Below are positions 40,695-50,088 of a DNA stretch of 64,000 nucleotides, piece by piece (position 1 is the stretch's first letter; the number at the start of each line of letters is the position of its first letter). The stretch is from NCBI GenBank assembly GCA_028871055.1, contig JAGWON010000003.1, forward strand, positions 124,001 to 188,000, written 5' to 3'. A program made the translations under genes and the position numbers. The notes below the pieces were generated by a model. The model was not told the DNA's origin, made no database searches, and saw only the letters and a list, made by a program, of their open reading frames with translations. The DNA comes from Alphaproteobacteria bacterium. Its GTDB lineage: Bacteria; Pseudomonadota; Alphaproteobacteria; ATCC43930; CGMCC-115725.

Positions 40695-41618
40695 GTGGAC
40701 CCCCTGCTCGTGCTGGCGCAGGCGCTGAACGGGATTCAGTTCGGCGTCATGTTGTTCCTGATGGCGGCGGGCCTGACGCTCGTGTTCGGCATCATGAACC
40801 TGATCAACCTCGCCCACGGCTCGTTCTACATGGTGGGTGCCTATGCCGCCGCGGCGACGTTCCAGGCGACGTCGTCGTTTCTGCTGGCGTTGCTCGCGGG
40901 AATCGGCGCGGGCGCGGCCGTCGGCATCCTGGTCGAGATCGTCGTCTTCCGGAGACTTTATCCGCGCGATCATCTCGATCAGGTGCTGGCCACCTTCGGT
41001 CTCATCCTTTTCTTCAACGAGATCGTGCGGATGATTTGGGGTCCGACCGCGCTCTACGCCACGGTGCCGCATTTCCTCGCCGGCCAGGTCGAGATTCTTC
41101 CGGGCGCGCCTTATCCGGCCTACCGCCTGGCGATCATCGCGGTCGGCCTCGGCGTTGCCGCGCTCCTCTATGCGCTCGTCAGCAAGACACGCATCGGCAT
41201 GATGATCCGCGCTGGCGCCTCGGACCGCGTCATGGTTAGCGCGCTCGGCGTCAACGTCAAAGTTCTCTATACGCTGGTCTTCGGCCTCGGCGCCGGACTT
41301 GCCGCGCTCGCCGGCCTCATGGCGGGGCCGATCTTCACCGTCGAATCCGGCATGGGCGAGAACGTTCTGATTCTCGCCTTCGTGGTCATCGTGATCGGCG
41401 GCATCGGCTCGATCCGCGGCGCGTTCGTGGCCTCCCTTCTCGTCGGCTTCGTCGACACCATGGGCCGGGCGTTCCTGCGGCCGCTGCTGGCGACCGTCAT
41501 GGCGAACACGGCGGCGGATAATGCGGGCCCGGCCCTCGCCTCGATGCTGATCTACCTGCTGATGGCGGCGGTACTCTTCTTCCGTCCGCGCGGGCTGTTT
41601 CCACCGCGGACACGCTGA
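40695..41618 (+). CDS. Branched-chain-type ABC transporter permease (LivH-like), GTG start
   Basis: 'LNGIQFGVMLFLMAAGLTLVFGIMNLINLAHGSFYMVGAYAAA'. Confidence 0.9.
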   Translation: MDPLLVLAQALNGIQFGVMLFLMAAGLTLVFGIMNLINLAHGSFYMVGAYAAAATFQATSSFLLALLAGIGAGAAVGILVEIVVFRRLYPRDHLDQVLATFGLILFFNEIVRMIWGPTALYATVPHFLAGQVEILPGAPYPAYRLAIIAVGLGVAALLYALVSKTRIGMMIRAGASDRVMVSALGVNVKVLYTLVFGLGAGLAALAGLMAGPIFTVESGMGENVLILAFVVIVIGGIGSIRGAFVASLLVGFVDTMGRAFLRPLLATVMANTAADNAGPALASMLIYLLMAAVLFFRPRGLFPPRTR

Positions 41619-42589
41619 TGATTATGCGGAAGCCCGGCGTCGTCTCCTCGCGTGCGCTCGTCACGTTGGTCATCATCGCGGTCCTGGCGCTCGTGCCGCC
41701 GGTGGCGGCGACGATCGGCGAGGGCTTCTACGTCGACGTCTTCACCCGCATCATGATCTTCGCCATCGCCGCTCTCAGCCTCGATATCATCCTCGGCTAC
41801 GGCGGCATGGTGAGTTTCGGCCACGCCGCGTATCTCGGCATCGGCGCCTACGCCGTCGGCATCCTCGCGTTCTACGGCGTCGACAACGGCTTTCTGCAAT
41901 TCGGGACGGCGATCCTGGCATCGGCGGTCGCGGCGCTCTTCATCGGCTTCGTGTCGCTGCGCACCAGCGGCATCTATTTCATCATGATCACGCTGGCCTT
42001 CGCCCAGATGATCTATTTCCTGAGCATCAGCCTCAACACCTATGGCGGCGACAACGGACTCAATATCGACCGCCCCAGCGACTTCGCCCGCCTCGTCAAC
42101 CTCTCCAACGCAACGACGCTCTACTATGTCGTTTTCGCGGTCCTGATGCTGTTCCTGTTTCTCGGCCAGCGCCTGGTCAATTCGCGCTTCGGCATGGTGA
42201 TCCGCGGCGCCAAGTCGAACGAGCGCCGGATGGCGGCGATCGGGTTTCCGTTGCTGCGCTACAAGCTCACCGCATTCGTCATCGCTGGCGCGATGTGCGG
42301 CGTCGCCGGCGCGCTGCTCGCCAACCAGGACCTCTTCGTCGCACCGGCCGTCATGCAATGGACGCGTTCGGGCGAGATCCTGATGATGGTGATCCTCGGC
42401 GGCATGGGCACGCTCGTCGGCCCGATCCTGGGAGCGGTCGCCTTCCTTGCGCTCGAGACCGTGCTGTCGGACCTGACCGGACACTGGCAGGCGATCATGG
42501 GACCGATCCTGGTTCTCGTCGTGCTGTTCGCGCGCGACGGCATCTTCGGCTTGCTGTCGCGCATCGGCGTCGAGCGCTCCCGTGGCTGA
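41618..42589 (+). CDS. Branched-chain-type ABC transporter permease (LivM-like)
   Basis: 'LDIILGYGGMVSFGHAAYLGIGAYAVGIL', 'ERRMAAIGFPLLRYKLTAFVIAGAMCGVAGAL'. Confidence 0.9.
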   Translation: MIMRKPGVVSSRALVTLVIIAVLALVPPVAATIGEGFYVDVFTRIMIFAIAALSLDIILGYGGMVSFGHAAYLGIGAYAVGILAFYGVDNGFLQFGTAILASAVAALFIGFVSLRTSGIYFIMITLAFAQMIYFLSISLNTYGGDNGLNIDRPSDFARLVNLSNATTLYYVVFAVLMLFLFLGQRLVNSRFGMVIRGAKSNERRMAAIGFPLLRYKLTAFVIAGAMCGVAGALLANQDLFVAPAVMQWTRSGEILMMVILGGMGTLVGPILGAVAFLALETVLSDLTGHWQAIMGPILVLVVLFARDGIFGLLSRIGVERSRG

Positions 42590-43337
42590 GCCGCTGCTGT
42601 CCGTCACCGGCCTCTGCCGGCATTTCGGCGGCGTTGTAGCGACCGACAACGTCTCGCTGACGATCGCCGAGGGCGAGCTTCACGCCATCATCGGTCCGAA
42701 CGGCGCCGGCAAGACGACGCTCGTCGCCCAGCTCATGGGGGAACTGCGCCCTCATCGCGGCACCATTCGGCTCGGCGACCGCGACGTGACGACGATGCCC
42801 TCGTACCGGCGTTCGCGCCGCGGGATCGCCCGCTCTTTCCAGATCACCAGCATCTTTCCGGAGTTCACGGCTCGCGACAACATCGCGCTCGCGGTTCAGG
42901 CCCACGCCGGACACAATTTTCGCTTCTGGCGCGCGGCGCGCACCGATCCCGCCCTGCGCAAGCCGGCCTGCGCCATCCTCGACAGCGTCGGCTTGGGCCA
43001 CCGTGCGGACGTCCCAGCCGCCACCCTCGCGCATGGCGAGCAGCGGCTGCTCGAGATCGCCATCGCGCTCGCCGCACGGCCGCGGCTTCTGCTGCTCGAC
43101 GAGCCGATGGCGGGCATGGCGCCCGAAGACGCGGCGCGTATGGTGCGCTTCCTGTCGCAGCTCAAGGGCAAGATCACCCTCCTGCTCATCGAGCACGACA
43201 TGGACGCGGTGTTCGCGCTCGCCGATCGCATTACCGTCATGGTCTACGGCAGCGTCATCGCCAGCGGAACGCCGGGGCAAATTCGCGCCAACGCCGAGGT
43301 GCGCAAGGCCTATCTCGGCGAAGACGAGCTCGCGTGA
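42582..43337 (+). CDS. Branched-chain-type ABC transporter ATPase (LivG-like), GTG start
   Basis: 'IIGPNGAGKTTLVAQLMG', 'LAHGEQRLLEIAIALAARPRLLLLDEPMAGMAPED'. Confidence 0.92.
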   Translation: MAEPLLSVTGLCRHFGGVVATDNVSLTIAEGELHAIIGPNGAGKTTLVAQLMGELRPHRGTIRLGDRDVTTMPSYRRSRRGIARSFQITSIFPEFTARDNIALAVQAHAGHNFRFWRAARTDPALRKPACAILDSVGLGHRADVPAATLAHGEQRLLEIAIALAARPRLLLLDEPMAGMAPEDAARMVRFLSQLKGKITLLLIEHDMDAVFALADRITVMVYGSVIASGTPGQIRANAEVRKAYLGEDELA

Positions 43338-44038
43338 TGCTCGCGGTATCGGGCCTCGAAGCCTGCTACGGCGAGAGTCAGGTCTTATTCGGCGTCGAAT
43401 TCACCGTCGACGCCGGCGAGATGGTGGCCCTCCTCGGCCGGAACGGGATGGGCAAGTCGACGACCGTTTCCGCGATCATGGGCATCGTGCCGCCGCGCCG
43501 CGGCACGATCGTCTTCGACAGCCAGCCGATCCATCAGCTGCCGTCCTACCGGATCGCCCAAGCCGGGCTCGGCCTCGTGCCGGAAGGACGACGAATCTTC
43601 CCCAACTTGAGCGTGCGCGAAAACCTCGTCGCCACCGCCGCCAATCGCGCCGCGCAGGCGGCGCCGTGGACCATCGACCGCGTCCTCGAGCTCTTTCCGT
43701 CGCTCGCTCGCGGCTTCGCCAGTCCCGGCAACCTGCTCTCGGGCGGCGAGCAGCAAATGCTGGCGATCGGGCGTGCGCTCATGACCAATCCGCGGTTGCT
43801 CATCCTCGACGAAGCGACCGAAGGCTTGGCGCCGCTGGTCCGAGCCGAAATCTGGCGTTCGCTGCAAAGCCTGAAGCGCGCCGGCCTGGCCATCCTGGTG
43901 ATCGACAAGAACGTCGATGCGCTGACCCGCGTCGCCGATCGCCACTACATTCTCGAAAAAGGCCGCATCGTCTGGTCCGGCAGCTCGGCGGCGCTCAAAG
44001 AAAATGTTGCGGTTCAGCATCGCTATCTGGGGGTGTGA
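43334..44038 (+). CDS. Branched-chain-type ABC transporter ATPase (LivF-like)
   Basis: 'LLGRNGMGKSTTVSAIMG', 'LLSGGEQQMLAIGRALMTNPRLLILDEATEGLAP'. Confidence 0.92.
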   Translation: MMLAVSGLEACYGESQVLFGVEFTVDAGEMVALLGRNGMGKSTTVSAIMGIVPPRRGTIVFDSQPIHQLPSYRIAQAGLGLVPEGRRIFPNLSVRENLVATAANRAAQAAPWTIDRVLELFPSLARGFASPGNLLSGGEQQMLAIGRALMTNPRLLILDEATEGLAPLVRAEIWRSLQSLKRAGLAILVIDKNVDALTRVADRHYILEKGRIVWSGSSAALKENVAVQHRYLGV

Positions 44039-44083
44039 TGTGACCTTTGTCGAATCTTCAGACGGAGAATCGGGAGGCACACC

Positions 44084-44677
44084 ATGGCAGACATCGCGAT
44101 TATCTTCGAACCCGGCAAGGGCCAGCTTCCTCCTTGCGATACCCGGATCGAGAAATTTTTCTCGTATTGGCTTTCGATCCGACTGAGTGCCGGCAGGCTT
44201 CCCAGCCGACAACATTTCAATCCTGCCGACCTGAAGAACCTACTGCCGTACCTCTGGATGCTCGACGTGTATCGAAATCCGCTGCGCCTCAAATACCGCC
44301 TGGTTGGGACGGAACATGTCCACGCGGCTGGATGGGATCCTACGGGAAAGTGGTTTGATGAGGTACACTCGAGCGCCGTCCATTCTGCGCATTACTCGCA
44401 ATTCACCGAGGCTGCGGAGCATGCAATGATCTGCTTCTTCAAAGGGCAGACGCCGCGCCGGGACATTAGTTATTTTCGGGATCCTGTTCCAGGCACCTCA
44501 TTCCGGGACCCACTGGCAAGTTTGACCCCAAAACGGCACTTGGAGAAAATCTTTCTGGAGCGACTGATAACTCCGTTCGCGCAAAATGGCATCGAAGTCG
44601 ATCGCCTGGTTGGCATTTCCATCGTTATCTCTTACGTTCCGGAGCTGGATTCATCCGCAGCAGGACGCGACGGGTGA
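44084..44677 (+). CDS. PAS_5-like domain protein
   Basis: 'FFSYWLSIRLSAGRLPSRQHFNPADLKNLLPYLWMLDVYRNPLRLKYRLVGTEHVHAAGWDPTGKWFDEV'; good SD (gggaggcacaccATG). Confidence 0.6.
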   Translation: MADIAIIFEPGKGQLPPCDTRIEKFFSYWLSIRLSAGRLPSRQHFNPADLKNLLPYLWMLDVYRNPLRLKYRLVGTEHVHAAGWDPTGKWFDEVHSSAVHSAHYSQFTEAAEHAMICFFKGQTPRRDISYFRDPVPGTSFRDPLASLTPKRHLEKIFLERLITPFAQNGIEVDRLVGISIVISYVPELDSSAAGRDG

Positions 44678-45077
44678 GGCCCCGCAGCGCGGCGGCAAGG
44701 CCCCGTGGACGCTCGAGCGCGTGCTCGACACATTTCCGCGTCTCGGGGAACGGCTCTACCAGGGCGGCGCGCTGCTGTCGGGTGGCGAACAGCAGATGCT
44801 AACCATCGGTCGTGCGTTGATGACCAATCCCGAATTGATCGTGCTCGACGAGGCGACCGAAGGCCTGTCGCCGCTCATCGCCAGGGAAATCTGGGCGATC
44901 ATCCGGCGCCTGCGCGAAAGCCGGATCGCCTGCGTCATCGTCGACAAGAACTTCGCCACGCTCAGCGCGCTCGCCGACCGTGCCGTGCTGCTGGTCAAGG
45001 GCCGCGTTGCCTTCGCCGGCGAGCCGGCGCGGCTCAAACCCGATCCGGCCATGCTGCACCGTCACCTCGGGGTCTGA
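44677..45077 (+). pseudogene. N-terminally truncated second LivF-like ATPase
   Basis: Frame reads 'GGKAPWTLERVLDTFPRLGERLYQGGALLSGGEQQMLTIGRALMTNPELIVLDEATEGLSPLIAREIW...HRHLGV*' with signature and Walker B but no Walker A/Q-loop region. Confidence 0.75.
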
Positions 45078-45078
45078 C

Positions 45079-45867
45079 GTGGCGTTTGTCGAAATCAACG
45101 GCCACCGCATCGAATACGCCGACATCCCGGCGGCGCGGCGTGGCGCGGCGGTTCTGGTGCTGCTCCACGAGGGACTCGGCTCGCTCGCCATGTGGCGTGA
45201 CTTCCCGAAGAAGCTCGCGCGCGCCACCGCCTGCCGCACGGTGACGTATTCGCGCTGGGGCTACGGCAGGTCCGATCGCTTTCCCGGTCCGCGCGATCCG
45301 CGCTACATGCACCGCGAGGCGCTCGACGAGCTGCCGGCGCTGCGCGCCGCGCTCGCGATCGACGACCCAGTCCTGGTCGGGCACAGCGACGGCGCCTCGA
45401 TCGCGCTGATTCATGCTGGCGCCGGACGCTGGCCGGTGCGCGGAATGATCCTCGAGGCGCCGCATGTCTTCGTCGAAGACGTCTCGATCGCCGGCATCGA
45501 GGAGGCGAAGCACGCCTACGAGGACGAGGGCTTCAAGCGCCGCCTGGCGCGCTATCACGCCGACGTCGAGGGCGCGTTCCGCGGCTGGAACGACGTCTGG
45601 CTGTCGCCCGAATTTCGCGCCTGGAACGTCGAGGACTGTCTTCCGGGCGTCGTCTGCCCGATCCTCGCGATCCAGGGCCTCGACGACCAATACGGCACGG
45701 TGGCGCAGATCAACGCCATCGGCCGCCAGGTCAAGGGGCCGTTCGAGAAGCTGATACTTGAGGACTGCATGCACGCGCCGCATCGCGACCAGGAAGACGA
45801 CGCGCTTGCCGCGATGGCGGGATTCGTCGACGAGCTCGAATCCGCTCGCCGGACGGCACGCCGGTGA
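45079..45867 (+). CDS. Alpha/beta hydrolase
   Basis: GTG start; 'LVLLHEGLGSLAMWRDFPKKLA', nucleophile elbow 'LVGHSDGASIAL', 'LAIQGLDDQYGT'. Confidence 0.82.
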   Translation: MAFVEINGHRIEYADIPAARRGAAVLVLLHEGLGSLAMWRDFPKKLARATACRTVTYSRWGYGRSDRFPGPRDPRYMHREALDELPALRAALAIDDPVLVGHSDGASIALIHAGAGRWPVRGMILEAPHVFVEDVSIAGIEEAKHAYEDEGFKRRLARYHADVEGAFRGWNDVWLSPEFRAWNVEDCLPGVVCPILAIQGLDDQYGTVAQINAIGRQVKGPFEKLILEDCMHAPHRDQEDDALAAMAGFVDELESARRTARR

Positions 45868-45920
45868 CCATACGAGCCGCGCCATTTGCCGTCGGCGCAC
45901 GGACATAGGAGACTAGGGCG

Positions 45921-46943
45921 ATGCTCGAAACCACCATCGCCGGAAGCCTGCCCAAGCCCGCCTGGCTCGCCGAGCCGAAGATGCTGTGGGCGCCGTGGGC
46001 GGCCGAAGGCGAGGCGCTCGAGCAGGCCAAGCGCGACGCCACGCTGTTGGCGATCAAGGAACAGGAGGACGCCGGCATCGACATCGTCACCGACGGCGAG
46101 ATGGCGCGGCAGCATTTCGTCCACGGCTTCCTGGTTAACCTCGACGGCATCGATTTTTCGCAGCGCGTCAAGATGGGCATCCGCGACAACCGCTATGTCG
46201 CCGAAGTGCCGACGGTCACCAGCGCGCTGAAGCGCAAGGGCAGCGTTCACAAGATGGAGGCGACACTCGCCCGCAGCCATACGCGCCGCCGCCTGAAGTT
46301 CACCCTGCCCGGTCCGATGACCATCGTCGACACCATCGCCGACCGGTTCTATGGCGACCGCGTCAAGATGGCGATGCGCTTCGCCGATCTCCTCAACGAG
46401 GAAGCGCGCGAGCTCGACGCCATCGGCGTCGATGTGATCCAGTTCGACGAGCCCGCGTTCAATGTCTACACGCGCGAGGTCGGCGACTGGGGCGTGGCGG
46501 CGCTCGAGCGCGCCGCGCAGGGCCTCAAGGCCAAGACCTGCGTCCACATCTGCTACGGCTACGGCATCAAAGCGAACATCGAATGGAAGGCGAGCCTCGG
46601 CGGCGAGTGGCGACAATACGAGGCGATCTTCCCGGCGCTGGCCAGGAGCAAGATCGGCCAGGTCTCGCTCGAGTGCATCCACTCCAAGGTGCCGGTGAGC
46701 CTCCTGGGCCTCCTCAAGGGCAAGGATATCCTGCTCGGCGCGATCGACGTCGCCACCGACCGGGTCGAGACGGCCGACGAAGTCGCCGCGGTGCTGAAGT
46801 CGGCGCTGCCCTACGTCGCGCCCGAGAATCTCCAGCCTTGCACCAATTGCGGCATGGCGCCGCTCGACCGGACGATCGCCTATGCCAAGCTCGAGGCGCT
46901 CGCCACGGGCGCGCGCAAGCTCAAGGCCGAGCTCGGCGGCTAG
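45921..46943 (+). CDS. Cobalamin-independent methionine synthase (MetE C-terminal) family protein
   Basis: 'TTIAGSLPKPAWL', zinc ligand-like 'CVHICYGYG', 'SLECIHSK', 'PCTNCGMAPLDR'. Confidence 0.78.
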   Translation: MLETTIAGSLPKPAWLAEPKMLWAPWAAEGEALEQAKRDATLLAIKEQEDAGIDIVTDGEMARQHFVHGFLVNLDGIDFSQRVKMGIRDNRYVAEVPTVTSALKRKGSVHKMEATLARSHTRRRLKFTLPGPMTIVDTIADRFYGDRVKMAMRFADLLNEEARELDAIGVDVIQFDEPAFNVYTREVGDWGVAALERAAQGLKAKTCVHICYGYGIKANIEWKASLGGEWRQYEAIFPALARSKIGQVSLECIHSKVPVSLLGLLKGKDILLGAIDVATDRVETADEVAAVLKSALPYVAPENLQPCTNCGMAPLDRTIAYAKLEALATGARKLKAELGG

Positions 46944-46946
46944 CGG

Positions 46947-48431
46947 TCAAGGGGCGGCGCCGGCGCGAGCATGGATGACGGCGACGTCGTCGGCATAGAC
47001 CCGCTTCCAGCCGGGCAGGTGGTCCATCAGCGTCACCGCAGGGCTCTTCGCAGCGAACAGCGTCCAGGTCGCGTGAAAGCGATCGAGCATCGCCGGTAGG
47101 TCGTCGGTGACGCCGCGGGTCGCCTCGATGTAGCGTTTGATGAAGTCGTCGCCGTACATGTCGGCGCGGCCGTCGATGAACGGCTTCACGCCGTTGAAGA
47201 TGAGATAGCCGCCGAAGCCGTATTCGTTGAACACCGGCCCGGTCAGATCGTGGGTGGTCGCGAACTTGAGCGCCGCCGCGGGCGTGTAGGCGTCGGGCTT
47301 GCGTACGACCGGCTGCTGCATGAAGAACAACGCTACCGCCGCGGCGACGAGACCGACGGCGGCAATGCCCGGCAGGCTGGCACGGCCGGCAAGATCGGCG
47401 AAGGCGCCGTCGAGCGCCGCGGCCTGGCGCCCGCGGGAACGGGCGCGGATGAAATCGCCTACCGGCGGCGCCAGCAGCAGCGGCCCGATAAAGCCTAGAA
47501 CCTCCACGGCGCGCTGATGCGCCAGACTCATGTGCAGCAGCAGCAGCAGCATGGCGATGCGCGCCGGCGGCAACTTGACGCCGAATCCGAGCGCGAGGGC
47601 GAGCGCGACAATGAGCCAGATCTCGAGCGGCTGGATGGTCTGGAAGTTCGGGCTCTGCCATTCCATCAGGACCGACAGCGCGAATTTCATGTTCATCAGG
47701 TGGAACGGCAGCCACAGCGCGGCGACGCCGTTGGGCGTGAGCAGCGCCGCGGCCAGCGAGATCGCACCGAATACCCCCCAGCGCTTGACGGCGGCGATGC
47801 GCGCCGTCCGGTTTCGCGCCGCCAGCAACGCCTCGCCGGCGAAGAGCGCCGCAAAGGCGAGGCCAAGCACATAGCCGCCATGTAGATTGGCCCATAGCGC
47901 CATCACCGCCGCGAGCCACAGCGGCGGCGCCCGGTCGCGCTCGCGCGCCTCGACCAGCGCGGCGAACCACAGCACCAGGATCGGCAGGGTCAGGATGTGC
48001 GGCCGCGCCAGCAGGTGCGGCAGCGCCAGGCCCCACGCCGTCGCCGTGCCGGCAAGGGCATGCACCGGCTCGAGCCAGCGCAACAGCGCACGGGTCAGAA
48101 TCGCCAGCGCGGCGGCGAAGGACGCTGCCGTCGCCAGCACCATTCCGCTCCAGCCCCAATGGTCGTAGATCGGCGCGAAGATGGTTTCGGCCAACCATTC
48201 ATGCGGCACCCAGGGCGCGCCCGCCATCGAATAAGAGAAGATATCGGCATGCGGCACCGCGCGATGCGCGAGGATCCAGCGCCCGACGACGATGTGCCAA
48301 TAGGTGTCGGGATCGCCGAGCAGCGCCGGGCCCGAGGCCAGCACCGTGACGAAAGCGGCGAGCGCCACCAGCAGCGGCAGCGAGGCGCCGAAGCGGCTTT
48401 TCGTCGCCGGCAGGGATGCGGTGACCATCAT
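46947..48431 (-). CDS. Polytopic membrane protein (hypothetical, glycosyltransferase-like topology)
   Basis: Many TM segments; 'LGDPDTYWHIVVGRWILAHRAVPHADIFSYSMAGAPWVPHEWLAE', C-terminal soluble 'FNEYGFGGYLIFNGVKPFIDGRADMYGDDF'. Confidence 0.68.
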   Translation of the reverse strand: MMVTASLPATKSRFGASLPLLVALAAFVTVLASGPALLGDPDTYWHIVVGRWILAHRAVPHADIFSYSMAGAPWVPHEWLAETIFAPIYDHWGWSGMVLATAASFAAALAILTRALLRWLEPVHALAGTATAWGLALPHLLARPHILTLPILVLWFAALVEARERDRAPPLWLAAVMALWANLHGGYVLGLAFAALFAGEALLAARNRTARIAAVKRWGVFGAISLAAALLTPNGVAALWLPFHLMNMKFALSVLMEWQSPNFQTIQPLEIWLIVALALALGFGVKLPPARIAMLLLLLHMSLAHQRAVEVLGFIGPLLLAPPVGDFIRARSRGRQAAALDGAFADLAGRASLPGIAAVGLVAAAVALFFMQQPVVRKPDAYTPAAALKFATTHDLTGPVFNEYGFGGYLIFNGVKPFIDGRADMYGDDFIKRYIEATRGVTDDLPAMLDRFHATWTLFAAKSPAVTLMDHLPGWKRVYADDVAVIHARAGAAP

Positions 48432-48511
48432 CGCGGCAATGTAAGCGCGATGATAGTTAATGAAAGCTTGCCGCGCCTTGCCTTCGTGGCCCGGATTCTT
48501 ACACTACGATC

Positions 48512-49480
48512 ATGCCCGACAACCCGCGAATCGGCCGCCAGGACCTCTTTCCGCCGATCGAACCCTACCAAAGCGGCATGCTGCCGCTCGACGGCCACCA
48601 CACGATGTATTGGGAGCAGTCGGGCAATCCCGCTGGCCTGCCGGCGGTGTTCCTGCACGGCGGGCCCGGCGCGGGCGCGACGCCGACGCATCGGCGGTTC
48701 TTCGATCCTGCCGTCTACCGCATTGTCGTCTTCGACCAGCGCGGCGCCGGACGGTCGACGCCGCTCGGTGAAACGCACGACAACACGCTGCGCCATCTGA
48801 TCGCCGACATCGAACGCCTGCGCATCCACGTCGGCGTCGAGCGCTGGCTGGTGTTCGGCGGCTCGTGGGGCTCGACCCTGGCGCTGGCCTACGCCGAAGC
48901 GCATCCCGAGCGCTGCAGCGGCCTGGTGCTGCGCGGCATCTTCCTCTGCCGGCAGAGCGAGATCGACTGGTTCCTCTATGGCATGCGCGTCGTGTTCCCC
49001 GAGGCCTGGCGCAATTTCTCCGGCTTCATCCCCGAGGCCGAGCGCGGCGACCTGCTGACCGCCTTCATGCGGCGGCTCTTGGATTCGAATCCAGCGGTGC
49101 ACATGCCGGCGGCGCGCGCCTGGAGCACCTATGAGGGCGTCTGCTCGACGCTGCTGCCGAGCCCGGACACGGTCGCCGCGTTCGGCGAGGACCGCATGGC
49201 CCTGGGGCTGGCGCGAATCGAGGCGCATTACTTCAGCCACCACGTGATCAAGCCGGACGACGACCTGGTGGCGCGGATCGATCGCATCCGCCAGGTGCCG
49301 GCGGTCATCGTGCAGGGCCGCTACGACATGGTGTGTCCGATCATGAGCGCGGACGAGCTCCACCGCGCCTGGCCCGAGGCGCAATATGTCGTCGTGCCCG
49401 ATGCCGGCCATTCGGCGATGGAGCCGGGAATCCGCGCCGAGCTGGTGGCGGCGACGGAGCGGATGAAGCGCCGCCTGTGA
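48512..49480 (+). CDS. pip: Proline iminopeptidase
   Basis: 'GNPAGLPAVFLHGGPGAGATPTHRRFFDP', 'VFDQRGAGRSTP', 'VFGGSWGSTLALAYAEAHPER'. Confidence 0.9.
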   Translation: MPDNPRIGRQDLFPPIEPYQSGMLPLDGHHTMYWEQSGNPAGLPAVFLHGGPGAGATPTHRRFFDPAVYRIVVFDQRGAGRSTPLGETHDNTLRHLIADIERLRIHVGVERWLVFGGSWGSTLALAYAEAHPERCSGLVLRGIFLCRQSEIDWFLYGMRVVFPEAWRNFSGFIPEAERGDLLTAFMRRLLDSNPAVHMPAARAWSTYEGVCSTLLPSPDTVAAFGEDRMALGLARIEAHYFSHHVIKPDDDLVARIDRIRQVPAVIVQGRYDMVCPIMSADELHRAWPEAQYVVVPDAGHSAMEPGIRAELVAATERMKRRL

Positions 49481-49557
49481 AAGCGGGCCGGCCGGCGGAC
49501 TTGCCCTTTGCCGCCAAGGCCTTAAGATGGCCCGGTCACGCGGGGGAGAAATCGCGT

Positions 49558-50085
49558 ATGATCGGACGACGGATTGCCGGGCTCGGCGCCCTGGTGGCGG
49601 CGATTTGGTTCGGTGCGGCAAGCGCGCGTGCGGACGACCTGATGTCGAGTCTCACCGGCCACGATCCGGGCATGCTTTCGGTCGGCGGCGGCATGTATGA
49701 CTTCCTACACAACAACAAGGCGGTCGAGGGCCGCGTCGAATACGAATTCGCGCACGGCTTCTATTTCGTCAAGCCGATCATCGGCATCTTCGGCACCAAC
49801 AAGAAATCGGCTTTCGCTTATGCCGGCTTCGATTTCGACCTGCATTTCGGCCGCCACTTCGTCCTCGTACCGAACGCCTCGGTCGGTTACTACCACCGCG
49901 GCGACGGCAAGAATCTCGGCGAGGCGTTCGAGTTCAAGACCGGTGCGCGCTTCGATTACCGGTTTGAGGACGCGTCGCGCATCGGCATTGCGTTCGATCA
50001 CATCTCGAATGCCGGAATCAGCAAGACGAACCCCGGCGAAGAGAACATCCTGCTGATGGTCTCGTTTCCGCTCGGCGGCCTATAG
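49558..50085 (+). CDS. PagL-like lipid A 3-O-deacylase / acyloxyacyl hydrolase family
   Basis: Signal peptide; beta-barrel-like; conserved 'FDHISNAGIS' His-Ser motif near C-terminus. Confidence 0.72.
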   Translation: MIGRRIAGLGALVAAIWFGAASARADDLMSSLTGHDPGMLSVGGGMYDFLHNNKAVEGRVEYEFAHGFYFVKPIIGIFGTNKKSAFAYAGFDFDLHFGRHFVLVPNASVGYYHRGDGKNLGEAFEFKTGARFDYRFEDASRIGIAFDHISNAGISKTNPGEENILLMVSFPLGGL

Positions 50086-50088
50086 CCG

